Shown here piece after piece: positions 49,573 to 59,100 of a DNA stretch of 64,000 bases. The position numbers were made by a program, and so were the translations under genes. Origin of the DNA: an uncultured Ilumatobacter sp. (GTDB lineage Bacteria > Actinomycetota > Acidimicrobiia > Acidimicrobiales > Ilumatobacteraceae); contig CALFRK010000002.1 in NCBI GenBank assembly GCA_937919625.1, positions 21,366 through 85,365 on the forward strand, given 5' to 3'. The notes under the pieces are model-generated. The model was not told the DNA's origin. It was given only the letters and a program-made list of their open reading frames with translations, and ran no database searches. Position 1 is the stretch's first letter, and every line of letters begins with the position of its first letter.

Positions 49573-49574
49573 AG

Positions 49575-49591
49575 CACGTGCGACCCACGTG
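49575..49591 (+). promoter_or_regulatory. CACGTG/CACGTG hairpin in cimA leader
   Basis: Two CACGTG words 5 nt apart can pair as a 6-bp hairpin 3 nt after the leader stop codon. Placement suits a pause or anti-terminator element competing with the terminator at 49600. Confidence 0.5.
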
Positions 49592-49599
49592 TTCTGTTT

Positions 49600-49625
49600 G
49601 CCGCCCGCCGGGCGGCATTTTTATT
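49600..49625 (+). terminator. Rho-independent attenuator terminator upstream of cimA
   Basis: Perfect 7-bp stem GCCGCCC / GGGCGGC with a 3-nt loop, then ATTTTTATT. It ends 34 bp before the cimA ATG and has no other gene to serve, so it should control read-through into cimA. Confidence 0.8.
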
Positions 49626-49659
49626 ACTCCGGCAACAAGAGAATCTGAAAGACGACATC

Positions 49660-51282
49660 ATGCCGAATGAAGAAGTGCCGCAAGTAGAAGTGCCGCAAGT
49701 AGAAGTGCCGGTACGCACAGCAGTGGAAATCTTCGACACCACGCTTCGAGACGGTCTGCAGGTCGAGGGCGTGACGGCCACGGTCGACGACAAGTTGCGA
49801 ATTGCCGAGCAACTCGATTATCTCGGCGTGCAATACATCGAGGGTGGCTGGCCGGGCGCCAACCCAAAGGACATCGAGTTCTTCCTCAGGGCTTCGACCG
49901 AGCTGACGTTGTCGACGGCGACGTTCGTGGCGTTCGGGTCGACCCGCCGCCCGCGCGGCAAGGTCGACGACGACCAAACGCTGCAACACTTGCTCGACGC
50001 CAACACCTCTGCGGTATGCATTGTCGCCAAGAGCTCCGAGTATCACGTCACCGAGGCGCTCAAGACCACCCTCGACGAGGGTGCCGCGATGATCGCCGAC
50101 TCGGTCGAGTTTCTGCATGGCCACGGCCGTCAGGTGATGGTCGACATGGAGCACTTCTTCGATGGCTACAAGGACAACCCCGAGTTCTCGTTCAGGGCGC
50201 TCGAGGCCGCCGTCCTCAACGGCGCGAGTCATGTCGTGCTGTGCGACACCAACGGTGGTTCGCTGCCGCACGAGATCGAGCAGATCATCGGGCACGTGGA
50301 TGCCCACATCGGCAATGACGTCACGATCGGCATTCATTGCCACGATGACACGGGGTGTGCGGTCGCCAACTCGATGGCCGCCGTGCGAGCAGGCGCCCGC
50401 CACGTGCAGGGCACGTTGAACGGGCTCGGCGAGCGCACCGGTAACGCCAATCTCACCTCGATCATCCCGAACTTGCAGCTCAAGCAGAACTATGTGTGTC
50501 TGCCAGAGGGCCGGTTGGAGCGATTGACGCTCGTGTCGCACCGTGTCGCCGAAACGCTCAACCGCGCCGTCAATCCGCAGGCACCGTATGTCGGGTCGTC
50601 GGCGTTCGCCCACAAGGCCGGGCTGCACGTCAGCGCGATCGTGCGAGCGAAGGACGCCTACGAGCACGTCAAGCCCGAGCTGGTTGGCAACGGCACCAGA
50701 TTCGTCGTGTCCGAAATGGCCGGCAAGGCAACGATCCAGATGAAGGCTGACGAGCTCGGCCTCGATATCGATGGGCCCTTGACCATGCAGGTGATCGACG
50801 AGCTCAAGCGACTCGAGCACGAGGGTTATCATTTCGAGGCTGCGGACGCTTCGTTCGAGTTACTCATGCGAAGGGCAATCGGCTGGAAGCACAACTTCTT
50901 CCGAGTCGAATCGCTACGGGTCATCACCGACGAAACGGTTTCAGGCGAGTTCAACACCGAGGCAACCGTCAAGGTCTGGGTCGGCGATGAGCGCTATGTC
51001 TTCACGGCCGAGGGCAACGGTCCCGTCAATGCGATCGATACCGCCCTGCGGCGTGCCGTACAGCGGGCATATCCCCACTTGGTGAACATCCACCTCACCG
51101 ACTACAAGGTGCGGATCCTCGACGGTGGGGAAGCGACCGGTGCGGTCACCCGCGTGCTGTTGTCGGCGACCGACGGCGAACACGACTGGACCACGATCGG
51201 TGTCAGCACCAACATCATCGAGGCGTCATGGCGAGCACTCGAGGAAAGCCTCGTCTACGGCCTGCTTCACGCCCCGACCTGA
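49660..51282 (+). CDS. cimA: (R)-citramalate synthase
   Basis: Condenses pyruvate and acetyl-CoA to citramalate, the threonine-independent entry to isoleucine. The 540-residue protein has the HMGL-like barrel (EIFDTTLRDGLQVEG, GIHCHDDTGCAVANSMAAV, GTLNGLGERTGNANL) and a C-terminal LeuA-type allosteric domain (AEGNGPVNAIDTALRRAVQ). The N-terminus has a 15-bp direct repeat (49672, 49687, 49702) giving a repeated EVPQV. The long EGGWPGANPKD loop is typical of the CimA clade rather than LeuA. Upstream attenuator predicts control by isoleucine. Confidence 0.94.
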   Translation: MPNEEVPQVEVPQVEVPVRTAVEIFDTTLRDGLQVEGVTATVDDKLRIAEQLDYLGVQYIEGGWPGANPKDIEFFLRASTELTLSTATFVAFGSTRRPRGKVDDDQTLQHLLDANTSAVCIVAKSSEYHVTEALKTTLDEGAAMIADSVEFLHGHGRQVMVDMEHFFDGYKDNPEFSFRALEAAVLNGASHVVLCDTNGGSLPHEIEQIIGHVDAHIGNDVTIGIHCHDDTGCAVANSMAAVRAGARHVQGTLNGLGERTGNANLTSIIPNLQLKQNYVCLPEGRLERLTLVSHRVAETLNRAVNPQAPYVGSSAFAHKAGLHVSAIVRAKDAYEHVKPELVGNGTRFVVSEMAGKATIQMKADELGLDIDGPLTMQVIDELKRLEHEGYHFEAADASFELLMRRAIGWKHNFFRVESLRVITDETVSGEFNTEATVKVWVGDERYVFTAEGNGPVNAIDTALRRAVQRAYPHLVNIHLTDYKVRILDGGEATGAVTRVLLSATDGEHDWTTIGVSTNIIEASWRALEESLVYGLLHAPT

Positions 51283-51317
51283 CCGGTAACGCTTCGGGGG
51301 GTTACGATGAAACTGCT

Positions 51318-51839
51318 ATGGCCGCACCAAAGTCAGCACCCGCCGGCGCCCGCCAATCGCGCTACTACTCGTCACCGGAGGTTGTGCCGTCGCCGTGGGA
51401 CCCTGACCGCCCCGGCATCGTCGAGGGGCTGCAACCGGTCGGCCCGCGGATGGGTTCCCAGGGCCCTGATCAGGGGTTTGCGCTGACCATCGCCGCCCGC
51501 CTCGCCCCAAAGCTGCGACTGCAAGGTCGTGAGCGGCTCGATGACGCGATTCGTGGTTGTGTCGGCATCGCTGTGCGGCGTGCTTCATTGTTCAGCAGGG
51601 CACCGGTCGTGCACGACGTGACCTTGGCGTTCACGATCTGGGGTTTCTTCGACGAGCACCCTCCCGACGACCTGATCGGTCGTCGCCCACAGCTGTTCGA
51701 GGGCGTCGGCAATGTCAATCACCACTATGCCGAGGCAAGAGCAATCGCCGATCTCGTACCCGAATCGACCTTGCGGCTGACCCCCCAACAAGCTGCCGAT
51801 GCGTACCCGGTCCGCTGGCAAGAACTGACCGGGGCCTGA
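51318..51839 (+). CDS. Conserved-looking hypothetical protein
   Basis: A 173-residue soluble protein. The middle is helical and regular (FALTIAARLAPKLRLQGRERLDDAIRGCVGIAVRRASLF) and the C-terminal half has IWGFFDEHPPDDLIGRRPQLFEGVGN. I do not recognise a family. The ATG at 51318 follows TACGAT (51303-51308) by 9 nt, supporting a real, separately transcribed gene. It lies between cimA and an LLM oxidoreductase, all on the plus strand. Confidence 0.75.
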   Translation: MAAPKSAPAGARQSRYYSSPEVVPSPWDPDRPGIVEGLQPVGPRMGSQGPDQGFALTIAARLAPKLRLQGRERLDDAIRGCVGIAVRRASLFSRAPVVHDVTLAFTIWGFFDEHPPDDLIGRRPQLFEGVGNVNHHYAEARAIADLVPESTLRLTPQQAADAYPVRWQELTGA

Positions 51840-51883
51840 CCCCCAGATCGTCAGCGGTCCTCAGACTTCCCTACGATCTGCCC

Positions 51884-52720
51884 ATGCAGATCGGCGCCCT
51901 CATCTTTCCCACCGACCGAACGATCCGGCCCGACGTGCTGGCCCCCGAGCTCGAGCAGCGCGGTTACGACTCGTTCTGGGTCGCCGAGCACACACACATC
52001 CCGCTCAGTCGACGTACGCCATACCCAGGCGGGGGTGACCTGCCTGACATGTACTGGCGCACGATGGATCCGTTCGTGGCGCTGACAGCGGCCGCGCTCA
52101 GCACGACGACGATCAAGATCGGTACTGGCATCTGTCTGGTCAATCAGCACCACCCGATCAACGCCGCCAAACAGATCGCATCGATCGATCTGTTGTCTGG
52201 TGGGCGGTTTCTGTTCGGTGTCGGCGTGGGCTGGAACGAAGACGAGATGGAGCACCACGGCATCGACCCAGCGAAGCGCCGGGGCACGGCGCGTGAACGG
52301 ATTCTCGCCATCAAGCAGCTGTGGACGCAGGAGGAGGCCTCGTTCGATGGTGAGTTTGTGCAGTTCTCACCCAGTGCTTCCAACCCCAAGCCCGTGCAGT
52401 CACCCCACCCTCCAGTGATCATGGGCGGCGGCGGAGGGCCGATTACATTTCGCCACGTCGTGGAATATTGTGAGGGCTGGATGCCGATTCACGGCCGCAC
52501 CGATCCGCTCGAACGGCTGCCGCTGCTGCGCCAAATGTGCGAAGCGGCGGGGCGCGATCCCGATTCGATCGAGATCGGTATCTATGGATGCCCGATGCGG
52601 GCCGACATCGTCGACCGGTATCGCGAGGCGGGTGTCGATCGCCTGATCTTCTGGCTGCCGGCCGACGATCCTGACACGGTGATGTCGGCGGTCGAACGCG
52701 GCGCCGCCCTGATCACCTGA
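51884..52720 (+). CDS. LLM-class F420-dependent oxidoreductase
   Basis: A 278-residue luciferase-like monooxygenase-fold protein: LAPELEQRGYDSFWVAEHTHIP, IKIGTGICLVNQHHPINAAKQIASIDLLSGGRFLFGVGVGWN and PPVIMGGGGG, typical of actinobacterial members that use coenzyme F420. Substrate unknown. The ATG at 51884 lies 6 nt after TACGAT (51872-51877), so the transcript should start at the start codon. Confidence 0.9.
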   Translation: MQIGALIFPTDRTIRPDVLAPELEQRGYDSFWVAEHTHIPLSRRTPYPGGGDLPDMYWRTMDPFVALTAAALSTTTIKIGTGICLVNQHHPINAAKQIASIDLLSGGRFLFGVGVGWNEDEMEHHGIDPAKRRGTARERILAIKQLWTQEEASFDGEFVQFSPSASNPKPVQSPHPPVIMGGGGGPITFRHVVEYCEGWMPIHGRTDPLERLPLLRQMCEAAGRDPDSIEIGIYGCPMRADIVDRYREAGVDRLIFWLPADDPDTVMSAVERGAALIT

Positions 52721-52750
52721 TCTGCCACACCAACCGACCCGGCGGTGGCT

Positions 52751-53116
52751 TCAGGCGGTGACGGCGTGGGTCTTGAGGTCGGCCAGATTTACGAACTCGA
52801 GCGCCGAGACGTGGGTGCTCTCGAGCACAACGGGGCACGCTTGCCCGGCTTCCAACGCCTCGGCCCAGCGTGAGGCGCACAGGCACCATTGGTCTCCGTC
52901 ACTGAGCCCGGCGAAGCCGTACTGCGGCATCGGGGTTGACAGGTCGTTGCCGGCTTGTTTCGAGAACGCCAAAAAATCGTCGGTGACCTGGCAGCACACC
53001 ACGTGGAGGCCGGGATCATCACCTCGATTCTCGCAGCAGCCGGTTCGGTAAAAACCGGTGAGGGGGTCGTACGAGCACGGCATCAGCTCGGTTCCAAGCA
53101 CGTTGATCTGCTGCAT
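52751..53116 (-). CDS. DUF2237 family protein
   Basis: A 121-residue protein matching the DUF2237 pattern: NVLGTELMPCSYDPLTGFYRTGCC, VCCQVTDDFLAFSKQAGNDLSTP and DQWCLCASRWAEAL, with about six conserved Cys that could bind metal. Function unknown. It has AGGGA just before the ATG and is divergent from the PPOX-like gene. Confidence 0.9.
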   Translation of the reverse strand: MQQINVLGTELMPCSYDPLTGFYRTGCCENRGDDPGLHVVCCQVTDDFLAFSKQAGNDLSTPMPQYGFAGLSDGDQWCLCASRWAEALEAGQACPVVLESTHVSALEFVNLADLKTHAVTA

Positions 53117-53146
53117 TTCCCTGTCCTATCACGTAGCCTCGAAAGC

Positions 53147-53539
53147 ATGCTCGATCCCACCATCAAGAACCTCGCGGCAACCGGCAAGAACTTCGGCATG
53201 GTGTGCGTGCAGCTGCCCAATGGGCAGATCGCCAGCCATGTGATGTGGGTCGACGCCGACGACGATCACATCATCTTCAACACCGAGGTCCACCGCGCCA
53301 AGTTCAAGGCGATCGAGGTCGACCCGAACGTCACCATCTCGGTGTGGGACGCCGACAACCCTTATGCCTATGCAGAGGTTCGCGGCCGCGTGGTCGAGAC
53401 CATCCGCGGTGACCAGGCGAGAGCCCACATCGATGCGCTCTCCCAGCGTTATGTGGGTACCGAATACCGGAACGCGATCCAGAGCGAGCGGGTGATCGTG
53501 AAGGTTGCCCCCGACCGTCAACGGGTGAACAACCTATGA
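53147..53539 (+). CDS. PPOX-class (F420/FMN-binding) split-barrel protein
   Basis: A 130-residue split beta-barrel of the pyridoxamine-phosphate-oxidase-like superfamily: FGMVCVQLPNGQIASHVMWVDADDDHIIFNTEVHRAKFKAI, DPNVTISVWDADNPYAYAEVRGRVVE. In actinobacteria such proteins often use F420. The ATG at 53147 follows TAGCCT (53134-53139) by 7 nt. Its stop overlaps the purE ATG by 4 nt, so it leads the purE-purK operon. Confidence 0.85.
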   Translation: MLDPTIKNLAATGKNFGMVCVQLPNGQIASHVMWVDADDDHIIFNTEVHRAKFKAIEVDPNVTISVWDADNPYAYAEVRGRVVETIRGDQARAHIDALSQRYVGTEYRNAIQSERVIVKVAPDRQRVNNL

Positions 53540-54042
53540 GTGATACCACCAGAGCTTCGCCAATCGTCGGCGTGGTGATGGGTTCGTCGAGCGACTGGCC
53601 AACGATGTCGAGGGCGGTCGAGGTGCTCGAGCATTTCGGCATCGCCCACGAGGCCAAGGTCGTCTCTGCTCACCGTATGCCCGACGAGATGTTCGCCTAC
53701 GCCGAACAGGCTGCGGGTCGCGGCCTGCGGGCAATCATCGCCGGGGCCGGTGGGGCCGCTCATCTGCCGGGGATGCTCTCGGCCAAGACGCTCGTGCCTG
53801 TGCTCGGAGTTCCCGTCGCTTCACGCCATCTGTCCGGACAAGATTCGTTGCTCTCGATCGTTCAGATGCCGGCCGGTATTCCTACCGCTACCTTTGCGAT
53901 CGGTGAGGCAGGTGCCACGAATGCGGCTTTGTTCGCCGTGGCACTGCTGGCTGCCGACGACCCTGCGCTCTCCGCCGCGTTGCAGCGCTATCGCGACGAC
54001 CGCCGTGACCAGGCCGCTTCGGCGGTCCTTCCGCCGGCGTGA
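53536..54042 (+). CDS. purE: 5-(carboxyamino)imidazole ribonucleotide mutase
   Basis: Purine-synthesis enzyme moving the carboxylate of N5-CAIR to give CAIR. The 168-residue class-I PurE has GVVMGSSSDWPTMSRA, EAKVVSAHRMPDEM, IIAGAGGAAHLPGMLSA and the C-terminal GATNAALFAVALLA. ATGA overlap with the gene before and a 3-bp gap to purK show one operon. Confidence 0.95.
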   Translation: MSDTTRASPIVGVVMGSSSDWPTMSRAVEVLEHFGIAHEAKVVSAHRMPDEMFAYAEQAAGRGLRAIIAGAGGAAHLPGMLSAKTLVPVLGVPVASRHLSGQDSLLSIVQMPAGIPTATFAIGEAGATNAALFAVALLAADDPALSAALQRYRDDRRDQAASAVLPPA

Positions 54043-54045
54043 CCA

Positions 54046-55176
54046 GTGGGCGATCCCATCGTTCCCCCGGCCACGATCGGGATGCTCGGCGGTGGGCAGC
54101 TCGGTCGCTATGCGTTGATCGCAGCCCGCACGATGGGGTACCGCACGATGGTGCTCGAGCCCGACCCGTTGGCGCCAGCAGGCCAGATTGCCGATATCCA
54201 TCTCGTCGCCCCATACGACGACCCAGATGCCCTGCGTCGCCTCGCAGACGAATGCGACGTCGTGACGACCGAGTTCGAGAATCCACCGGCTGCAGCGCTT
54301 GAGTTTCTGGCCAGGCGCACCCTGGTGGCTCCATCGCCGGTGGCGGTGGCGGTCGCCCAAGACCGGATCGCCGAGAAACAGTTCCTCGCTGACAATGGGC
54401 TGCCGATCGGCCCGTACGCGATCGTCGATCACGCCGACGCCGACCCCGACATCGGCTATCCAGCGATCCTCAAGACGGCCCGGCTCGGCTATGACGGCAA
54501 GGGTCAACGGCTGGTTTCCGACGGTTCAGAAATGCGAGCTGCTTGGCGCACGCTGGGATCGGTGGCGTGCGTTCTCGAACGAGCGCTGCTTTTTCAAACC
54601 GAGCTGAGCGTCGTCGTCGCCCGCTCGTCACAAGGTGGGTTTGCTGCCTACCCGGTCACAGAAAACCAGCATGTCGACGGCATCCTCGACGTGTCGATCG
54701 TACCTGCGCGTGTGTCGAGGCGGTTGTCCGACCGTGCGGTCGGACTGGCGATGGCGATCACCGATGCGCTGTCGTATGTCGGTGTGCTGGCGATCGAGTT
54801 CTTCGTTGTCGATGGCGAGCTCTCGATCAACGAGATGGCTCCTCGTCCTCACAACAGTGGGCATTGGACACTCGATGTTGCCCAGACGAATCAGTTCGAG
54901 CAGCAGATTCGGGCCATCTGCGGCCTTGGGCTGGGCGATACGTCGATGACGCAACCGGCGGCAACGATGGTCAATCTGCTGGGCGACCTGTGGGATCACG
55001 GCGATCCCGATTGGGCCGGCGTATTCGACGATCCGCGCACGGCACTGCATCTGTACGGCAAAGTGACGCCGCGTCCCGGTCGTAAAATGGGTCACCTGAC
55101 GAGTTGGGGAAACTCGCCCGAAGCGGCCGAGGTTCGAGCCGAAGAGGCTCGCCGGGCGCTCAGCCGGCGACGTTGA
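54046..55176 (+). CDS. purK: N5-carboxyaminoimidazole ribonucleotide synthase
   Basis: ATP-grasp enzyme that makes N5-CAIR from AIR and bicarbonate, the substrate of PurE. The 376-residue product has TIGMLGGGQLGRYALIAARTMGY, the ATP-grasp part (AILKTARLGYDGKGQRL, NEMAPRPHNSGHWTLDVA) and a C-terminal rudimentary domain. GTG start. The last 17 bp overlap the convergent VIT1-like gene. Confidence 0.95.
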   Translation: MGDPIVPPATIGMLGGGQLGRYALIAARTMGYRTMVLEPDPLAPAGQIADIHLVAPYDDPDALRRLADECDVVTTEFENPPAAALEFLARRTLVAPSPVAVAVAQDRIAEKQFLADNGLPIGPYAIVDHADADPDIGYPAILKTARLGYDGKGQRLVSDGSEMRAAWRTLGSVACVLERALLFQTELSVVVARSSQGGFAAYPVTENQHVDGILDVSIVPARVSRRLSDRAVGLAMAITDALSYVGVLAIEFFVVDGELSINEMAPRPHNSGHWTLDVAQTNQFEQQIRAICGLGLGDTSMTQPAATMVNLLGDLWDHGDPDWAGVFDDPRTALHLYGKVTPRPGRKMGHLTSWGNSPEAAEVRAEEARRALSRRR

Positions 55177-55876
55177 CGCCGACGAGCTCGCCGATCAGGT
55201 AAGTCACTCCGCACGCCACGAGCACGATCGCGACCTGGCGCGCAACACCCGAAATAATCGATCGCTCGGCGAACCCTGCGACGATGCCGCCGACCACACC
55301 GGCGGCGACGACGCCGATCGCCAGCGATGACCAGGCCGCCGTGGCACCCCCTCCGATATACCATGGCGCGAGCGGGAGGAAAGCTCCGAACAGGAAGCAC
55401 ACAAATGACAACCCCGCCGTCCACATCGCCGACGGAAGTTCGTTGGGGTCGATGCCGAGTTCTTCACGGGCATGTACCGCGAGCGCAATCTCGGGTTGCT
55501 GCATCACTTCCTCGGCAGCGCCCGCAGCCCGCTCGGGACTCATGCCATGGCTCTCGTAGTACGAGGCGAGTTCTTCGGTCTCGTGCGCGGTGTTGTGCTT
55601 CAGTTCGCGCCGCTCGATGCTGAGCTCGCGCTCGATCAGATCGTTCTGTGATGTCACCGACACCCATTCTCCGGCAGCCATCGAGATCCCACCAGCCACG
55701 GCGCCGGCGAGTCCAGCCAAGCGGACGACGGTGTTGTCGACCCCTGAGCCGGCGAAACCGAGAATCAGGGACACATTCGACACCAGACCATCGCTTACGC
55801 CGAAGACCGCCGCGCGGGCCAACCCGCCCGAGACTGATCGGTGCCCGGTGTGCGGTTCGTGGATGTAGGTCGGCAT
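55160..55876 (-). CDS. VIT1/CCC1-family membrane transporter
   Basis: A 238-residue membrane protein of the vacuolar iron transporter family: FGVSDGLVSNVSLILGFAGSG, AGGISMAAGEWVSVTSQNDL, a charged cytosolic helical insert (IERELSIERRELKHNTAHETEELA) that in VIT1 binds metal, and three C-terminal spans. A role in Fe or Mn export is inferred from the family. The ATG at 55876 follows TAACGT by 8 nt. Confidence 0.9.
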   Translation of the reverse strand: MPTYIHEPHTGHRSVSGGLARAAVFGVSDGLVSNVSLILGFAGSGVDNTVVRLAGLAGAVAGGISMAAGEWVSVTSQNDLIERELSIERRELKHNTAHETEELASYYESHGMSPERAAGAAEEVMQQPEIALAVHAREELGIDPNELPSAMWTAGLSFVCFLFGAFLPLAPWYIGGGATAAWSSLAIGVVAAGVVGGIVAGFAERSIISGVARQVAIVLVACGVTYLIGELVGVNVAG

Positions 55877-56106
55877 CACGCCGAACGTTATCCATGCGAA
55901 TCGGGTAGCGGTTCGTGTTGGCGCCGAGCGGACAGATTCTCGGGTTGGTTCATGCGCGCGCCGCATCACGTCGCCCACAGTCTCTAGTATCGACTCTGCA
56001 GCTCCTCCGCTTGGGCGGACTAGCTCAAGAAGAGTTGGTGCCCGGTCGATCTAGATCACAACGACGTGATCACGGCCGAGCACACAGAACAGGCCTGGGA
56101 GGCCAC

Positions 56107-59100
56107 ATGGGCGAGCACGAACCGCACGGTGATGAGCAATCGACGGTGATTCGCCGAGTCGCACAACTCGCCCTCGATCGACGACCCGACGACGAGGTTC
56201 TTGCGGCGTTCCTGCCCGTCTACTACGGCGAGCTTCCCGAGTTCGACATCGACGATCGACGCGAAGACGACCTATATGCCGTTGCCTTGACCCATCTCGC
56301 GTTGGGTCGCCGGCGGCAACCCGGCGAGACATTTGTTGAGGTGTTGGCACCCGATCGCGACCGCGACGGTTGGCACTCGGACCGTTCGGTGGTTCTGGTT
56401 GTCACCGACGACGCACCGTTCCTGGTCGACACGGTTCGAATCGTGCTCGAGCGGCACCAGATCGCGACAAACCTTTTGGTGCACCCGATGCTGCGCGTCG
56501 ACCGCGATCCTGCTGGTGATCTGCGGAAGATCGCGATCGGTGGCGAGTTCCACGGCGGGCCCGTCGAAGCCTGGACACAGGTCGAGATCGACCGATGCGA
56601 CGTCGAACGAGCCGAGCAGTTGCGGGCGGACCTGACCGCCGCGATCGCAACGGTGCACCAGGTGGTCGCCGACTTCGGGCCGATGCGTCAGCGCATGGTT
56701 GCCCGCACTCAACTTGACCCGCTTCTCGCGTGGCTAGCGCAAGACCACTTCGTGTTCCTCGGGGCGGCTACCTACGACCTCGGACCCGACGGACCCGAGT
56801 GCCGCAGCGAATCGCAACTGGGTGTGTTGTCGGGGCACTGCGAGGTCGACCCCGACATCGACCCCGATGGCGAGGTTGTGACGGTTGCCCGGTCGAGTCA
56901 GATCTCCTCGATCCACCGAGCTGCCCGCCTGACCGTCGTCACGGTGCTCGTGTCCGACGACCACGGGCAGCCGATCGCCGAACGTTTCGTCGGTCTGCTC
57001 GCGTCGACTGCGTATCGCCAAAGTGTGCTGGCGATTCCCTCGGTCGGGGCACGCGCCCAGTCGGTGCTGGGTCTCGCCCACGATGGCGCAGAGACGCACA
57101 CTGGCCGATCGATGCGCAACGTGCTCGAGACGTTGCCCCGCGACCTGGTGTTCGAGCTCAACGCCGATCGCCTGGCGCACCTGGTAATCGATGTCGTCAG
57201 CCTGCAGGAACGACAGATTGTGAGGGTCTTCGATGTTCCCGAGCCGGTTGGCCGCTCGTCGACGATGCTGGTGTTCCTACCAAAGAGCCGGTTCAACGCC
57301 CAGCTGCCCGAGCGAGTCGCCGAGATCGTGGGGGATGCGTACGACTCGCCAACCCGCGATCTCGAGTCGTTGATCGGGTCTGGCAATCTGGCTCGCATCG
57401 CGTTCTCGGTCGACCGCGGCGAATCGTTGCCTGATCTCGACGATCTGTCCGATGTCATCGACACCTGCACCACGGCGTGGATCGATCGTGTTGCCGAGGC
57501 GGCACGCCACGAGTTCGGCGAGTCGCGGGGGGCATCATTGCTGAAGCGGATCGGGTCGGCGGCGCCCGACGGGTATCGCACCAGTGTCGATCCCCCGACA
57601 GCGGTCGGTGATTTTGCCCGTCTCGACCGGTTGTTCTCAGACGAGCGTCCGACGCTGGCGGCCTTTACTCGCACGATCGATGATGCAGATGGCGTGTGGC
57701 GGATGCGCGTCTACAACAAGGCTGAACCGATCGCCCTATCTGACTTGTTGCCGTTATTGGGGCACCTCGGTCTGCGGGCGCTCGATGAGCACGCGTATCG
57801 ATTCGTGATAAACGGCATCGAGTGCTTCGTGTACGACATCGGTGTTCGTGTGCCGGACGGCGTTCAGATCGGCAACCTGCGTCATACAGAGGTGCGCAGC
57901 GCACTCGAGGGTCTGTTGGCTGGAACGATTGAACCCGACGGGTTCAACCGCCTGATCCTGCTCGCCGGACTCACCGCCTCCCAGGTGAACGTGCTGCGTT
58001 GCTTTGCCAAGTATGCCCATCAGACCGGATTCACGTTCAGTCAAAGTTATGTCGAGAGCTCGCTGGCCCGCCTGCCTCACCTTGTTCGGCTGCTCGTCGA
58101 TCTGTTCGAGGCCCGCTTCGATCCCGATCTTGACGAGACCGAACGGGTCGTGATCGTCGAGGCCACCAAGTCAGCCGTGCGGGCCGCCCTCGACGATGTG
58201 CCTTCGCTCGACGACGACCGGATCGGTCGCACGTTCCTCGCGCTCGTCGAGGCGACGGTGCGCACATCTGCGTATCGGGGCACGCCGACGATGGCATTCA
58301 AGTTCGACCCATCGATGGTGCCCGACCTTCCAGAACCGCGGCCGGCCAACGAGATCTTCGTGTGCTCCTCACGTGTCGAGGGTGTTCACTTGCGCGGCGG
58401 AGCGATCGCCCGCGGTGGCCTTCGATGGAGTGACCGGCCCGAGGACTATCGCACCGAGGTGCTCGGCCTGGTAAAGGCCCAAATGGTGAAGAATGCGGTG
58501 ATCGTGCCGGTTGGCGCCAAGGGCGGTTTTGTGGTCAAACGGCCCAAGCCGACCCCTGCCGAGAACCGCGAAGAGGTCATCGAGTGCTACCGAATGTTCG
58601 TTCGTGGCCTGCTCGACCTGACCGACAATGTGGTCGACGGCGAGATCGTGCATCCCGATCGAACCGTTCGTTATGACGGCGACGACGCGTATCTCGTTGT
58701 TGCCGCCGACAAGGGCACGGCTACGTTCAGCGACACCGCCAATGAGGTGGCGGCCGAATATGGCTTCTGGTTGGGTGACGCATTTGCCTCAGGTGGCAGT
58801 GCCGGCTACGACCACAAGGTGATGGCGATCACGGCGCGAGGTGCCTGGGAGAGCGTTCGTAATCACGCCACCGTGCTCGGCAAGAATGCCGACACTGACG
58901 AGCTGACGGTCGTCGGCATCGGTGACATGTCGGGCGATGTGTTCGGCAACGGTATGTTGCGTTCGAAGCACCTGAAGCTGGTGGCGGCGTTCGATCACCG
59001 GCACGTTTTCATTGACCCGGACCCCGATCCGACTTGCTCGTACGACGAACGTCTGCGCCTGTTCGAGACGCCGCGCTCATCGTGGGCCGAGTACGACAGA

